Shown in pieces: positions 27,039-34,691 of a stretch of 64,000 nucleotides of DNA. The stretch is taken from positions 434,001 to 498,000 of the forward strand of contig NZ_JADPFC010000001.1 of assembly GCF_015668195.1 (NCBI RefSeq), read 5' to 3'. This stretch comes from Romboutsia_C sp015668195. GTDB lineage: Bacteria > Bacillota > Clostridia > Peptostreptococcales > Peptostreptococcaceae. The translations under genes and the position numbers were made by a program. The notes beneath the pieces are model-generated. The model had not been told where the DNA came from. It made no database searches and saw only the letters and a program-made list of their open reading frames with translations. Positions within the stretch are counted from its first letter, which is position 1. Each line of letters starts with the position of its first letter.

Positions 27039-28172
27039 TTAATCATCAAACATATTAGAGATAGATATTAACTTATTTAAATTTTTATCTAAAAATTGTT
27101 TTATGGCCTTACATTGATAATTAAAAGAAGGGATATTATCAACAAAAGGCTCTAGGTTACGCCTACATCCACCACCACAAAGCTTAAAGTACTTACATTT
27201 TTTACAAGTATCATGTATATACAATGAACGATTAAAAAATTCTAATGCCTTAGGAGAGACCATAAGTTCATCCAAAGAGTTTTTATTAATATTACCTAAT
27301 TTCCAATAGTCAAGGCAGTAAAAATCACAAGGATAAACATCACCATTGGATTCAATAACCATATGAAGATTACAAAATCCATCCATACCACAGCTATTTG
27401 GATTATATCCTTTAAGAACCGTTATATAGTCCATAAAGTTTCTTATTTCTACAAACTTACCATTTTTAATATCTTTGTACCAAAGATTAAATAATTTATC
27501 TAAAAATAAGTAAAAGCTAGTAGTATCTAAGTAATTTTTAAATTCATTTTCTATATATTTGTTTTGATTATCTATCTCGAAGTTTTTTATATAGGGTATG
27601 AATTGTATATATGAAAAATCATTAGATTTAAAATACTCATAAATCTCATCTATATTTTTAGCACTTTCTTTAGTTACAATAGATAGTATATTAAAATTAA
27701 CCTTATATTTTTTTAATATATTAATAGCTGATATAACTTTATCAAAAGTAGAAGATCCGTTTTTATATGTTCTATATAAATCGTGAGTTTCTTTTAAACC
27801 ATCTAGTGATATTTCAACTAAAAAATCATTTTCTTTGAAAAAAATTGCAAATTTATCATCTATATTTATACCATTAGTTTGAATAGAATTTACAATATTA
27901 ATATTATTATTGTTATATTTATTTTGTAAGTTTATAAGCTCTTTATAAAAATCAACACCTACTAAAGTAGGCTCTCCACCTTGAAATATAAAGTTTATAT
28001 AATCTAAATTTCTACTTAAAGCATTTTTAACTATATTTTCTAGTGTAGAAATATTCATAAAATCATTAGAATAAACATCTCTATTTTTTGATATATTTTT
28101 ACAAAAACAATATTTACAATCTAAATTACAAGCACTAGAACTAGGCTTTATTAAAATTGTTAAATTATTCAT
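27039..28172 (-). CDS. SPASM radical SAM enzyme, anaerobic sulfatase-maturase type
   Basis: A 377-residue enzyme. The radical SAM triad is C15, C19, C22 in CNLDCKYC, followed by FQGGEPTL and the LVEISLDGLKETHD segment. The C-terminal SPASM region holds auxiliary-cluster cysteines (CGMDGFC, DVYPCDFYC, then CKKCKYFKLCGGGCRR). This layout matches formylglycine-forming maturases and related peptide modifiers. No sulfatase or precursor peptide gene is next to it, so the substrate is unknown. The Shine-Dalgarno is a run of nine G, five bases before the ATG. The polyferredoxin gene upstream could supply electrons. Confidence 0.88.
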   Translation of the reverse strand: MNNLTILIKPSSSACNLDCKYCFCKNISKNRDVYSNDFMNISTLENIVKNALSRNLDYINFIFQGGEPTLVGVDFYKELINLQNKYNNNNINIVNSIQTNGINIDDKFAIFFKENDFLVEISLDGLKETHDLYRTYKNGSSTFDKVISAINILKKYKVNFNILSIVTKESAKNIDEIYEYFKSNDFSYIQFIPYIKNFEIDNQNKYIENEFKNYLDTTSFYLFLDKLFNLWYKDIKNGKFVEIRNFMDYITVLKGYNPNSCGMDGFCNLHMVIESNGDVYPCDFYCLDYWKLGNINKNSLDELMVSPKALEFFNRSLYIHDTCKKCKYFKLCGGGCRRNLEPFVDNIPSFNYQCKAIKQFLDKNLNKLISISNMFDD

Positions 28173-28177
28173 AAAAT

Positions 28178-28186
28178 CCCCCCCCC
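28178..28186 (-). repeat. Nine-G homopolymer acting as Shine-Dalgarno site
   Basis: On the minus strand, AAAAGGGGGGGGG and then five bases to the ATG at 28172. The same design occurs at 58142-58150. Confidence 0.8.
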
Positions 28187-28260
28187 TTTTAGGTAGATAA
28201 AATTATATAACAGTTATTAATAAATATTATATATTAAAAAAGAGTATTTATTAAATATAA

Positions 28261-28311
28261 AATATATGAATAACCCCTGTTTAATATCAAAACAGGGGTT
28301 ATTCATATATT
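28261..28311. terminator. Long hairpin between the polyferredoxin and maturase genes
   Basis: A 22-bp perfect stem containing GAATAACCCCTGTTT and its complement, with a 7-nt loop. It should end the ferredoxin transcript and so uncouple the two genes. Confidence 0.85.
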
Positions 28312-28322
28312 TTATTATAAAA

Positions 28323-28712
28323 TTAACCTTCTTTAATCTCAAGAATTCCCATAGGACAAGCATCAACACAAAGTCCACAAGCTATACATTTAGATGGTAC
28401 AGGTTTATCATCTACTTTTGCTATTATGCCCTTAGGACAGGCATCAACACAAGTAAGGCAACCATTACATTTTTTCTTATTAATCATATAAACACCTTTA
28501 GGATTTTGAGTTATTGCTTCTTGAGGACATTTCTTAGCACATAGCCCACATTGATTACATGCTTTAACATCTAAAGAATCATCTTTCTTTAACCCTATTT
28601 TTATACATGGAGTATTTAATCCATAATGCTTATAAAATGCATTTGAGCAAGTCATTTCACAAGCTAAGCAATTTTGACATAGAGATCTGTCTGTAACAAC
28701 TAATTTTTTCAT
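28323..28712 (-). CDS. Polyferredoxin with four [4Fe-4S] motifs (HycB/CooF type)
   Basis: A 129-residue electron carrier with sixteen motif cysteines in four groups: CQNCLACEMTC, CNQCGLCAKKCP, CNGCLTCVDACP and CIACGLCVDACP. The LVVTDRSLC start is typical of HycB/CooF-type subunits of hydrogenases, dehydrogenases and oxidoreductases. No catalytic partner subunit is adjacent. It precedes the radical SAM gene on the same strand but a terminator lies between. It might reduce the maturase clusters; that is inference. Confidence 0.9.
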   Translation of the reverse strand: MKKLVVTDRSLCQNCLACEMTCSNAFYKHYGLNTPCIKIGLKKDDSLDVKACNQCGLCAKKCPQEAITQNPKGVYMINKKKCNGCLTCVDACPKGIIAKVDDKPVPSKCIACGLCVDACPMGILEIKEG

Positions 28713-28851
28713 TCCCTTTTCCCCCTAAAAATTTAGATAGTATTACTAAATATGTATTCAAGTTAAGTGTAGGTCAAATATTGCTAAAAATCAATTTGAA
28801 ATTATGGCAAGTAAAATAATTTATGAAATTTACAAATTTTAGAATAGGAAG

Positions 28852-29055
28852 ATGAAAAATATACTAAATATAAATAATTTAATAGGTTTATTAATTTTAA
28901 GTAGCTTAATAATAGGAGTGCAGGGAATAGAAAAATCGTATGCATATAATAAAGATGAATTTTATAAGGTGAAATTAAATGATAAATGGGGATTTATAAA
29001 TAGTAATGGTGATATAATAGTAAAACCTCAATTTGAAAATTATAGTTTTATATAA
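28852..29055 (+). CDS. Truncated exported WG-repeat protein
   Basis: A 67-residue product with a signal peptide (about 1-32, with IGLLILSSLIIGV) and then a single WG repeat unit, YKVKLNDKWGFINSNGDII, VKPQFENYSFI. Family members usually have many such repeats, so this looks like the 5' end of a longer gene cut short after one unit. TAGGAAG precedes the ATG. A terminator follows within 40 bp. Confidence 0.6.
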   Translation: MKNILNINNLIGLLILSSLIIGVQGIEKSYAYNKDEFYKVKLNDKWGFINSNGDIIVKPQFENYSFI

Positions 29056-29091
29056 AATTAATTTATTTACAATTTTATTGAATTTAGAATT

Positions 29092-29129
29092 AAAAAGGGT
29101 AATAGCATTAAAAGCTATTGCTCTTTTTA
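29092..29129 (+). terminator. Terminator after the WG-repeat fragment
   Basis: AAAAAGGGTAATAGC and GCTATTGCTCTTTTT with two wobble pairs and a 7-nt loop. Confidence 0.75.
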
Positions 29130-29250
29130 ATATTTAATAAAACATTTGATTTTGATAATATATAAAAAGTCTTAAAAAGCACTTAGAACAATTTAAACTT
29201 ATATTTAAAGTGTTCATAAAATGGTGGAAATGTTTTTATTATTAAAGAAA

Positions 29251-29269
29251 GAGGAACGAAACGTTCCTC
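29251..29269. repeat. GGAACG hairpin, copy 1
   Basis: GAGGAACG, AAA loop, CGTTCCTC. Related copies occur at 42907-42935, 45361-45397 and 51721-51745. This copy has no T tract after it. Confidence 0.7.
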
Positions 29270-29368
29270 CTAGGATAAAATATATTTATCTATTAATAAT
29301 AAGTAAATAAGATGTATAATTAAAATAAATCAATTTTATTAAAACAAAGAAGTAAAAAGGGTGAAAAA

Positions 29369-30205
29369 ATGAATTATAAAATACTTACACATGAAGATTA
29401 TGACGATATAGTGGATATATCAAGAAATATTTGGGAAGGCAATGATTATTTACCTAGTGTATTTCATAAATGGGTAGATGAAAAAGATGGGTGTTTTTTA
29501 GGACTAGTTGTAGATGATAAGGTAGTAGCAGTAGGAAAATATAGCATACTAATAGATGGGCAAGGATGGCTTGAAGGGCTTAGAGTACATGTTGATTATA
29601 GAGGTAGACAATATGCACATGCAATTTGCGATATGTTGTTTAACTTAGCAAGAGAAGATTTAAGAAATAATAAGATAACTAATATAGCAATGTGCACTCA
29701 TAAAGATACAGTAGCTAGCATAAATATGATGAAGGCAAAGAATTTTTATTTAGAAGATAGTTGTCTAGTAGCATTTAAAGACAATGATACTCAGAATAAA
29801 GAAATAAATGATTTTAATGTTGAAAAATGGGACATATCATATGAAGAATTTAAAAACTTAGATTATTTTAAGAAAAACAAAAATAGAATAACTTATGGAT
29901 TTACTTATTTTAATTTATGTAAAAAAATATATGATGAGTTAGTAAAAAGTAATTCTTTAGTAGTAGTAAATGGTCATAGATGCATAGTGAAAATAAAGAA
30001 AAATCCATCTATAATATGTATAGATAATACTTTTGAAGGTATTAACGATTGTGTAAATTATTATTTATTAAAAGAAAACTATAATGAAGCTGAAATATAT
30101 ATACATAATTCAAGTGATGAATTAATAAGTAAGTTAAAAGAAAATAAATATGAATCATTAACTAATTTTGAAAATGATTGCTTGTATTATGTTTATAAAG
30201 AATAA
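29369..30205 (+). CDS. GNAT acetyltransferase, two-domain
   Basis: A 278-residue protein. The N-terminal GNAT fold (about 1-135) has the acetyl-CoA loop in LRVHVDYRGRQYAHAICDML, close to the R/Q-x-x-G-x-G/A consensus. The C-terminal 140 residues resemble a second, degenerate GNAT half, as in other long clostridial members. The substrate is unknown. AAAAGGGTG precedes the ATG. A palindromic hairpin separates it from the next GNAT gene. Confidence 0.8.
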   Translation: MNYKILTHEDYDDIVDISRNIWEGNDYLPSVFHKWVDEKDGCFLGLVVDDKVVAVGKYSILIDGQGWLEGLRVHVDYRGRQYAHAICDMLFNLAREDLRNNKITNIAMCTHKDTVASINMMKAKNFYLEDSCLVAFKDNDTQNKEINDFNVEKWDISYEEFKNLDYFKKNKNRITYGFTYFNLCKKIYDELVKSNSLVVVNGHRCIVKIKKNPSIICIDNTFEGINDCVNYYLLKENYNEAEIYIHNSSDELISKLKENKYESLTNFENDCLYYVYKE

Positions 30206-30210
30206 AAATA

Positions 30211-30238
30211 AAAGTATATAGATTAATCTATATACTTT
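30211..30238. terminator. Palindromic hairpin between two GNAT genes
   Basis: AAAGTATATAGAT with its complement; a short T tract follows. Possible terminator. Confidence 0.55.
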
Positions 30239-30262
30239 ATTTATATAAAGGGGATGGGACTT

Positions 30263-30799
30263 GTGGAATTTAAAGAGTTAGAAACCGATAGATTATATTT
30301 AAAGAAAATAAATGAACATTACTCAAAAGATTTATTTGAATATTTATCAAAAGATGAGGTAACAAGGTATTTAGGACAAAGCTCATTTAAAAATATAAAT
30401 GAAGTTTATGAAATGATAGTTAAGCTAGAAGATAAGTTTAAAGAAAAGAGAGGGATAATGTGGGGGCTAGTATTGAAGGAAAATAATAAGCTAATTGGAA
30501 CTATGGGATATGATTGTATTTGCTTACATAACAAAAGAGCTGACATAGGATATAATATAAATTCAGATTATTGGAAAAGGGGACTTGCCAGTGAAGCTAT
30601 TAATGAAATATTAAAATTTGGATTTTATAATATAAATTTAAATAGAATAGGTGCTGTAGTATTTCCTGAAAATGTAGCATCTTATACTTTACTAAAAAAA
30701 ATTGGATTTAAAAAAGAAGGATTATTAAGGGACTATATTATACAAGATAATATACAAAGAAATACTATAGTTTTTTCATTGTTAAAAAAAGAGTTTTAG
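30263..30799 (+). CDS. GNAT acetyltransferase, RimJ/RimL type
   Basis: A 178-residue enzyme: the typical start LETDRLYLKKI, then NNKLIGTMGYDCI, ADIGYNINSDYWKRGLASEA (acetyl-CoA loop) and the end LLKKIGFKKEGLLRDYI. GTG 30263 is chosen because AAGGGG lies nine bases before; an ATG at 30254 directly abuts that site. It is a paralogue of the gene at 58564. Substrates of this group include ribosomal protein N-termini, antibiotics and small amines; none can be assigned. Confidence 0.85.
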   Translation: MEFKELETDRLYLKKINEHYSKDLFEYLSKDEVTRYLGQSSFKNINEVYEMIVKLEDKFKEKRGIMWGLVLKENNKLIGTMGYDCICLHNKRADIGYNINSDYWKRGLASEAINEILKFGFYNINLNRIGAVVFPENVASYTLLKKIGFKKEGLLRDYIIQDNIQRNTIVFSLLKKEF

Positions 30800-30835
30800 G
30801 TTTAAAAAATAGTTTATATAAAGGGGTAAAAATTA

Positions 30836-31363
30836 ATGAGTATAGAACTAAAAAAGATAACACATAAAGATATAGAGGATTTTAAATTAATACAAAAATG
30901 GGACAATGATAATAGTATAAAGTATTTACTTAGACCCAATTTTAAAGAAGGAGAAATAGAAGATATAACATTAGAAGAACTAATATAAGGAACTAAAATA
31001 AATGAATACAAGCATACATACATGATAATTGAAAATGATAAAAAAGTTGGATTTGTAACTATTGATACAAATTTTAAAATGATATTTAATAAAAGTGATA
31101 ACACTGCTTGGATTAGTATATGTGTAGGGGATAATAAATGTAGAGGAAAAGGTATTGGACTAAAAGTAATGAAGCTATTAGAAGATAAAGTGAGAGAACT
31201 AGGTAAAGGTAAAATAGAGTTAGGAGTGTTTGAATACAATACTAAAGCTATAAATTTTTATGAGAAAAATGGATATAAAGCAATAGGAAAATCTGAAAAT
31301 TTTGTGTATTACAATGGAAATTGGTATAGTGATATAAGAATGGAAAAACAAATAAATTTATAA
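30836..31363 (+). pseudogene. GNAT acetyltransferase gene with one in-frame stop
   Basis: The frame starts MSIELKKITHKDIEDF at 30836 (AAAGGGG upstream), meets TAA at codon 51 (30986-30988) and resumes in the same frame to 31363. The second part carries the acetyl-CoA loop (NKCRGKGIGLKVMKLLED) and the C-terminal AINFYEKNGYKAIG. Apart from the stop the reading frame is intact, about 175 codons. It could be a recent nonsense allele or a sequencing error. An internal ATG at 31022 might still give a partial product. Confidence 0.7.
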
Positions 31364-31435
31364 TATATTTTTTTATAATAGAGTAAAAAACAAAATCTTA
31401 TAAAATAATTAAAATCAATTAGGGAGATATTTTCA

Positions 31436-32002
31436 ATGAAGGAGAAAATAATACATCAAAAAACAGAAAAAGAAAAAATGTTATCAGGAGAACTTTATTG
31501 TGCTTTAGATAGTGAATTAGAAAAAGAACATGAGAAAGCTCAAAGAATTCTTAGAGAATTTAACAATTCTTCAGATATAAATAGAAGTGAAATATTAAAA
31601 AGTATATTTGGAAAAACAGGTAAAAGTTTTTGTGTAAAACCTAATTTTCGTTGTGACTATGGATATAATATTTATGTAGGAGAAAATTTCTTTGCAAATT
31701 ATGATTGCATTATATTAGATGTTTGTAAAGTAACAATAGGAGACAATTGTATGATGGCTCCAAGAGTATGCATATATACTGCAACTCACCCATTAGAAGC
31801 AGAATTAAGAATATCTGGTTTAGAATATGGTAAGTCAGTGACTATTGGAAATAATGTTTGGCTTGGTGGAAATTCAGTTATAGCACCTGGAGTAACAATT
31901 GGAGATAATGTAGTTGTTGCAGCTGGAGCTGTAGTTGTAAAAGATGTTCCGGATAATGTAGTAGTAGGTGGAAATCCTGCTAAAATTATAAAATATTTAT
32001 AG
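31436..32002 (+). CDS. Maltose/galactoside O-acetyltransferase (hexapeptide family)
   Basis: A 188-residue trimeric left-handed beta-helix enzyme. The N-terminal Mac domain has KMLSGELYCALDSELEKE; the hexapeptide part has FRCDYGYNIYVGENFFANYD, then the catalytic His in CIYTATHPLEAELR and the terminal GNNVWLGGNSVIAPGVTIG. It moves acetyl from acetyl-CoA to sugar hydroxyls. GGGAGAT is upstream. It is the last of a run of acetyltransferase genes. Confidence 0.92.
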   Translation: MKEKIIHQKTEKEKMLSGELYCALDSELEKEHEKAQRILREFNNSSDINRSEILKSIFGKTGKSFCVKPNFRCDYGYNIYVGENFFANYDCIILDVCKVTIGDNCMMAPRVCIYTATHPLEAELRISGLEYGKSVTIGNNVWLGGNSVIAPGVTIGDNVVVAAGAVVVKDVPDNVVVGGNPAKIIKYL

Positions 32003-32054
32003 TAAATAGCTAGTCTAAAATATTTTTCAAAACTATAAAACTTTATTAAAGATA

Positions 32055-32106
32055 ATTAATACCAAGTAATATCATAAAATTTATTTTGATATTAGTTGGT
32101 ATTAAT
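32055..32106 (+). terminator. Hairpin after the sugar acetyltransferase gene
   Basis: ATTAATACCAA-G-TAATATCA pairs with TGATATTA-G-TTGGTATTAAT around one G/G mismatch. The T tract is weak. Confidence 0.55.
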
Positions 32107-32565
32107 TTATGTACATTTTTTTAGTTATATATTATTAATTATAACCTTCAAATAAATCCCTTTCAAAAAAATATCAACTTTTAAATCAAATTCATTAATT
32201 CCTTTTTATTTAAAATATTTGAACTTCTTTTCTAAATGACTCATCTGTATAAAAATAAATAATGTATATTATTTCTAAGATTAAACATATTTTAAAACTT
32301 TCCAATGTATATCCTTGTGTTTTTGTACTTATCCTTGCGTATCTATAAATCATTTGGTATAAAGTTCTTTGAGATAAAATTTATAAATCAATAGTTTATG
32401 GCACTGCTAAATGTATTGATTTTACTAGAAAAATTTAGTTGGTGTCAATATTTTGATTATATAACAAATAAATAATTAAATAAAAAAATATTTAAGTATG
32501 CAAGTTTTTTAATTTAATTTACGAATTAATTAGTGTAAAAGCTTTTATAGTTAGGAGGAAGTAAC
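32107..32565. other. Long gap before the ECF sigma gene
   Basis: Apart from the recombinase relic at 32210-32353, this AT-rich stretch shows only scattered stop codons in all frames and no RNA element that I can name. AGGAGG at its end belongs to the sigma gene. Confidence 0.5.
32210..32353 (-). pseudogene. Relic of a serine recombinase/resolvase N-terminus
   Basis: From ATG at 32353 the minus strand reads MIYRYARISTKTQGYTLESF, which matches the family start Y.YARVSTK.Q with the catalytic Ser at position 9. After about 20 residues the similarity ends and the frame closes at 32210. The rest of the gene is missing, so this is a remnant of a mobile element. Confidence 0.55.
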
Positions 32566-33099
32566 TTGCAAGACAAATTAATGATTAAATATATCAAAAA
32601 GAAAAATCAAAAAGGAATGGAGCTTTTAATAGATCAGTACAATGCTCTTATTACATCAGTAGTTAGATATCATTTAGGTACACTTATTAATTATGAAGAA
32701 GAATGTGTTAGTGATACTTTACTAGCTATTTGGGATAATATAGACGGCTTTGAAAAAGATAAAAACTCTTTTAAAAACTGGATATGTGCAATAGCTAAAT
32801 ATAAAGCTATTGACTACAAAAGAAAATATCTAAATAAGATAGAGACATCTAGTTTAGATGAACAAACATACTATATAGATAAAAATTTATTAAAGGTAGA
32901 AATTCAAGAGGAATTAAATGAGACATTAAACTTCTTATCAGAAGAAGACAAAGAAATATTTAGAAGATATTATCTAGATGATGAAAGTGTAGTAGATATA
33001 GCAAATGATAAAAAGTTAGCTATTTCAAGTATACATAGTAAATTATCTAGGGGTAAGGCGAAAATAAGAAAAGCTTTATTAAATGAAGGAGGAAAATAA
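32566..33099 (+). CDS. ECF-type RNA polymerase sigma factor
   Basis: A 177-residue sigma-70 family factor. Region 2 covers about 15-80 (DQYNALITSVVRYHL, then FKNWICAIAKYKAIDYKRK) and region 4 about 120-170 (LSEEDKEIFRRYYLDDESVV, ISSIHSKLSRGKAKIR). The TTG start at 32566 has AGGAGG eight bases before it. The next gene, a membrane protein with an N-terminal cytosolic part, is its likely anti-sigma partner, starting one base after the stop. The stimulus is unknown. Confidence 0.9.
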   Translation: MQDKLMIKYIKKKNQKGMELLIDQYNALITSVVRYHLGTLINYEEECVSDTLLAIWDNIDGFEKDKNSFKNWICAIAKYKAIDYKRKYLNKIETSSLDEQTYYIDKNLLKVEIQEELNETLNFLSEEDKEIFRRYYLDDESVVDIANDKKLAISSIHSKLSRGKAKIRKALLNEGGK

Positions 33100-33100
33100 G

Positions 33101-34198
33101 ATGATAGATAAATATAAAGTATTAAATAATGAAAAAATTCAATTTGATAGATATGATGAAGTAAAAACTGATAATGAAAAAATGAAAAATATAATGAAAT
33201 CTAAGTTAAAGTCAAGAAAACAAGTAAATAAAAAACTAATTGCAGCAAGTATATCAGCAACACTTGTACTAGGCTCTGTGGCCCTAACTAATGAGACTAC
33301 ATGGGCATATATTGATAGATTAGTAAATCATATTGAATCTTTCCTAGATAGAGATTATGGTGAATTTGATAAATATAAATTTGAAGGAAATCAATCTCTA
33401 GAAAAAGATGGATTAATCCTTAATCTAGGAGATGTAATGCTTGATGATAGACAATTAATTATAAGTTTAAGTATGGATTATACTAATTTTGATTTAGAGA
33501 AACATGGTTTTAATAAAAAGGACTTTATGCCAGATTTACCGCTTATTACAATAGGGGATATGTCTTTCCCTGGTCAAGGAGGAGGCATTAGAAAAAGAGA
33601 CTTAAGAGCTGAAAACAAAAAAGAATTTTTATATACTGTTAATTTAACTAGTATTGACACTGATGGAGATGGACTTGGGGATACTGACTTTGAGATACTT
33701 GATAATCTAAAAAAGAATAAAGATTATGATTTAAAAATTAAATTTAAAGACTTTGATATAGGAGAGTCAAAGACTGAAAAAGGAAGGTTATTAAGTAAAA
33801 GCTTTGGCAATTGGGAGTTTAATACAACTATAAATAGTTCTAATATATCTAGTGATGTAAAGACCATTAATATTAATAAAGTTATAGATATAAGTGAAGG
33901 GAATATAAAGTGTAAATTAAAAATTGATGAAGTGAGAATATCTCCAATTTCAGTGAAGGTTAAAACTCAAGTAGAAGGAGAGATATCAGATGTAATGTAT
34001 TTAGATTATTTATTAGTAAAAGACGAAAATGGAAAAGCTTTAGATGGCGGTGGTATTGGTAATTCAAATGGAAATGGCATGTATTATGATTTTGATCTTA
34101 AAGGTAGTGAAAAGAAGATTACAATAATTCCTGTACTCCATTCAGAAAATAATACTAAATATTTTGAAGATGAAAAAATAGAAATAGATATTCCTTAA
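33101..34198 (+). CDS. DUF4179 membrane protein, probable anti-sigma factor
   Basis: A protein of about 365 residues. The N-terminal 45 residues are cytosolic, one membrane helix follows (about 45-65, LIAASISATLVLGSVAL), and the rest is extracytoplasmic and beta-rich. The DUF4179 region comes just after the helix (WAYIDRLVNHIESFLDRD), and an acidic DTDGDGLGDTDFE segment could bind calcium. Start 33101 is supported by GAAGGAGG; an in-frame ATG at 33083 overlaps that site. Such genes are commonly the partners of ECF sigma factors, as the one-base spacing suggests. Confidence 0.8.
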   Translation: MIDKYKVLNNEKIQFDRYDEVKTDNEKMKNIMKSKLKSRKQVNKKLIAASISATLVLGSVALTNETTWAYIDRLVNHIESFLDRDYGEFDKYKFEGNQSLEKDGLILNLGDVMLDDRQLIISLSMDYTNFDLEKHGFNKKDFMPDLPLITIGDMSFPGQGGGIRKRDLRAENKKEFLYTVNLTSIDTDGDGLGDTDFEILDNLKKNKDYDLKIKFKDFDIGESKTEKGRLLSKSFGNWEFNTTINSSNISSDVKTININKVIDISEGNIKCKLKIDEVRISPISVKVKTQVEGEISDVMYLDYLLVKDENGKALDGGGIGNSNGNGMYYDFDLKGSEKKITIIPVLHSENNTKYFEDEKIEIDIP

Positions 34199-34215
34199 AT
34201 TAATATTTTTTAAAT

Positions 34216-34249
34216 AATACCAATGATTATTAATATAGTCATTGGTATT
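34216..34249 (+). terminator. Terminator of the sigma/anti-sigma operon
   Basis: AATACCAATGA and TCATTGGTATT with a 12-nt loop. Confidence 0.7.
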
Positions 34250-34335
34250 ACTTATATTTATTAAACTTTTGTGACTTTTTAATAAGGTTATATAAATGCT
34301 TTAGAAAATATAATTACAAATATATAATAAAAAAA

Positions 34336-34407
34336 TATCGAAAAACAATAAAAACTATTGAAAATTATTTTTATGTGTTATATAATTTGTTTATCGAAAA
34401 ACAATAA
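34336..34407 (+). promoter_or_regulatory. Consensus promoter bracketed by two identical 16-bp direct repeats
   Basis: TATCGAAAAACAATAA occurs at 34336-34351 and again at 34392-34407. Between them lies TTGAAA (34358-34363), 17 bp and TATAAT (34381-34386). The second copy covers the expected transcription start. The layout suits a repressor that binds both sites. Confidence 0.75.
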
Positions 34408-34432
34408 TTATATATCGCATATGGAGGAAAAT

Positions 34433-34648
34433 ATGAAAAAATATATTTTAAATTTAATACCATTTATTATAGGGATAGGATGCTTTTTAAGTTTTAGTTT
34501 TATAGGAAGTGAAGTAGCACCAGATGGTACTTTAGTAGAGCCATTTTTCTTAGTACCTATTGGATATCTATTTTTATTTATAGGAATAATAGGAGTGTTA
34601 GTTAGAGTTGTACTAAACTACTTTAAAAAATCAAAATGTAATCAATAG
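34433..34648 (+). CDS. DUF3955 family small membrane protein
   Basis: A 71-residue protein with two membrane helices (about 5-22 and 40-62) joined by a conserved loop, GSEVAPDGTLVEPFFLVPIG, the DUF3955 signature. Start 34433 follows TGGAGG at proper spacing; the long upstream extension has no ribosome site and overlaps the promoter. Function of the family is unknown. It is a single-gene unit under the repeat-flanked promoter at 34336-34407. Confidence 0.8.
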   Translation: MKKYILNLIPFIIGIGCFLSFSFIGSEVAPDGTLVEPFFLVPIGYLFLFIGIIGVLVRVVLNYFKKSKCNQ

Positions 34649-34654
34649 ATAATT

Positions 34655-34686
34655 TAAAAAAGCTGGCATATAAGCCAGCTTTTTTA
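34655..34686. terminator. Terminator between the DUF3955 gene and the AraC regulator
   Basis: AAAAAAGCTGGC, ATATAA loop, GCCAGCTTTTTT; works in both directions. Confidence 0.9.
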
Positions 34687-34691
34687 TTTTT

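Noticed and set aside
28266..28544. 92-codon plus-strand frame over the polyferredoxin gene
   Set aside because: It is the reverse of a Cys-rich coding region and of a terminator stem; no ribosome site and no family match.
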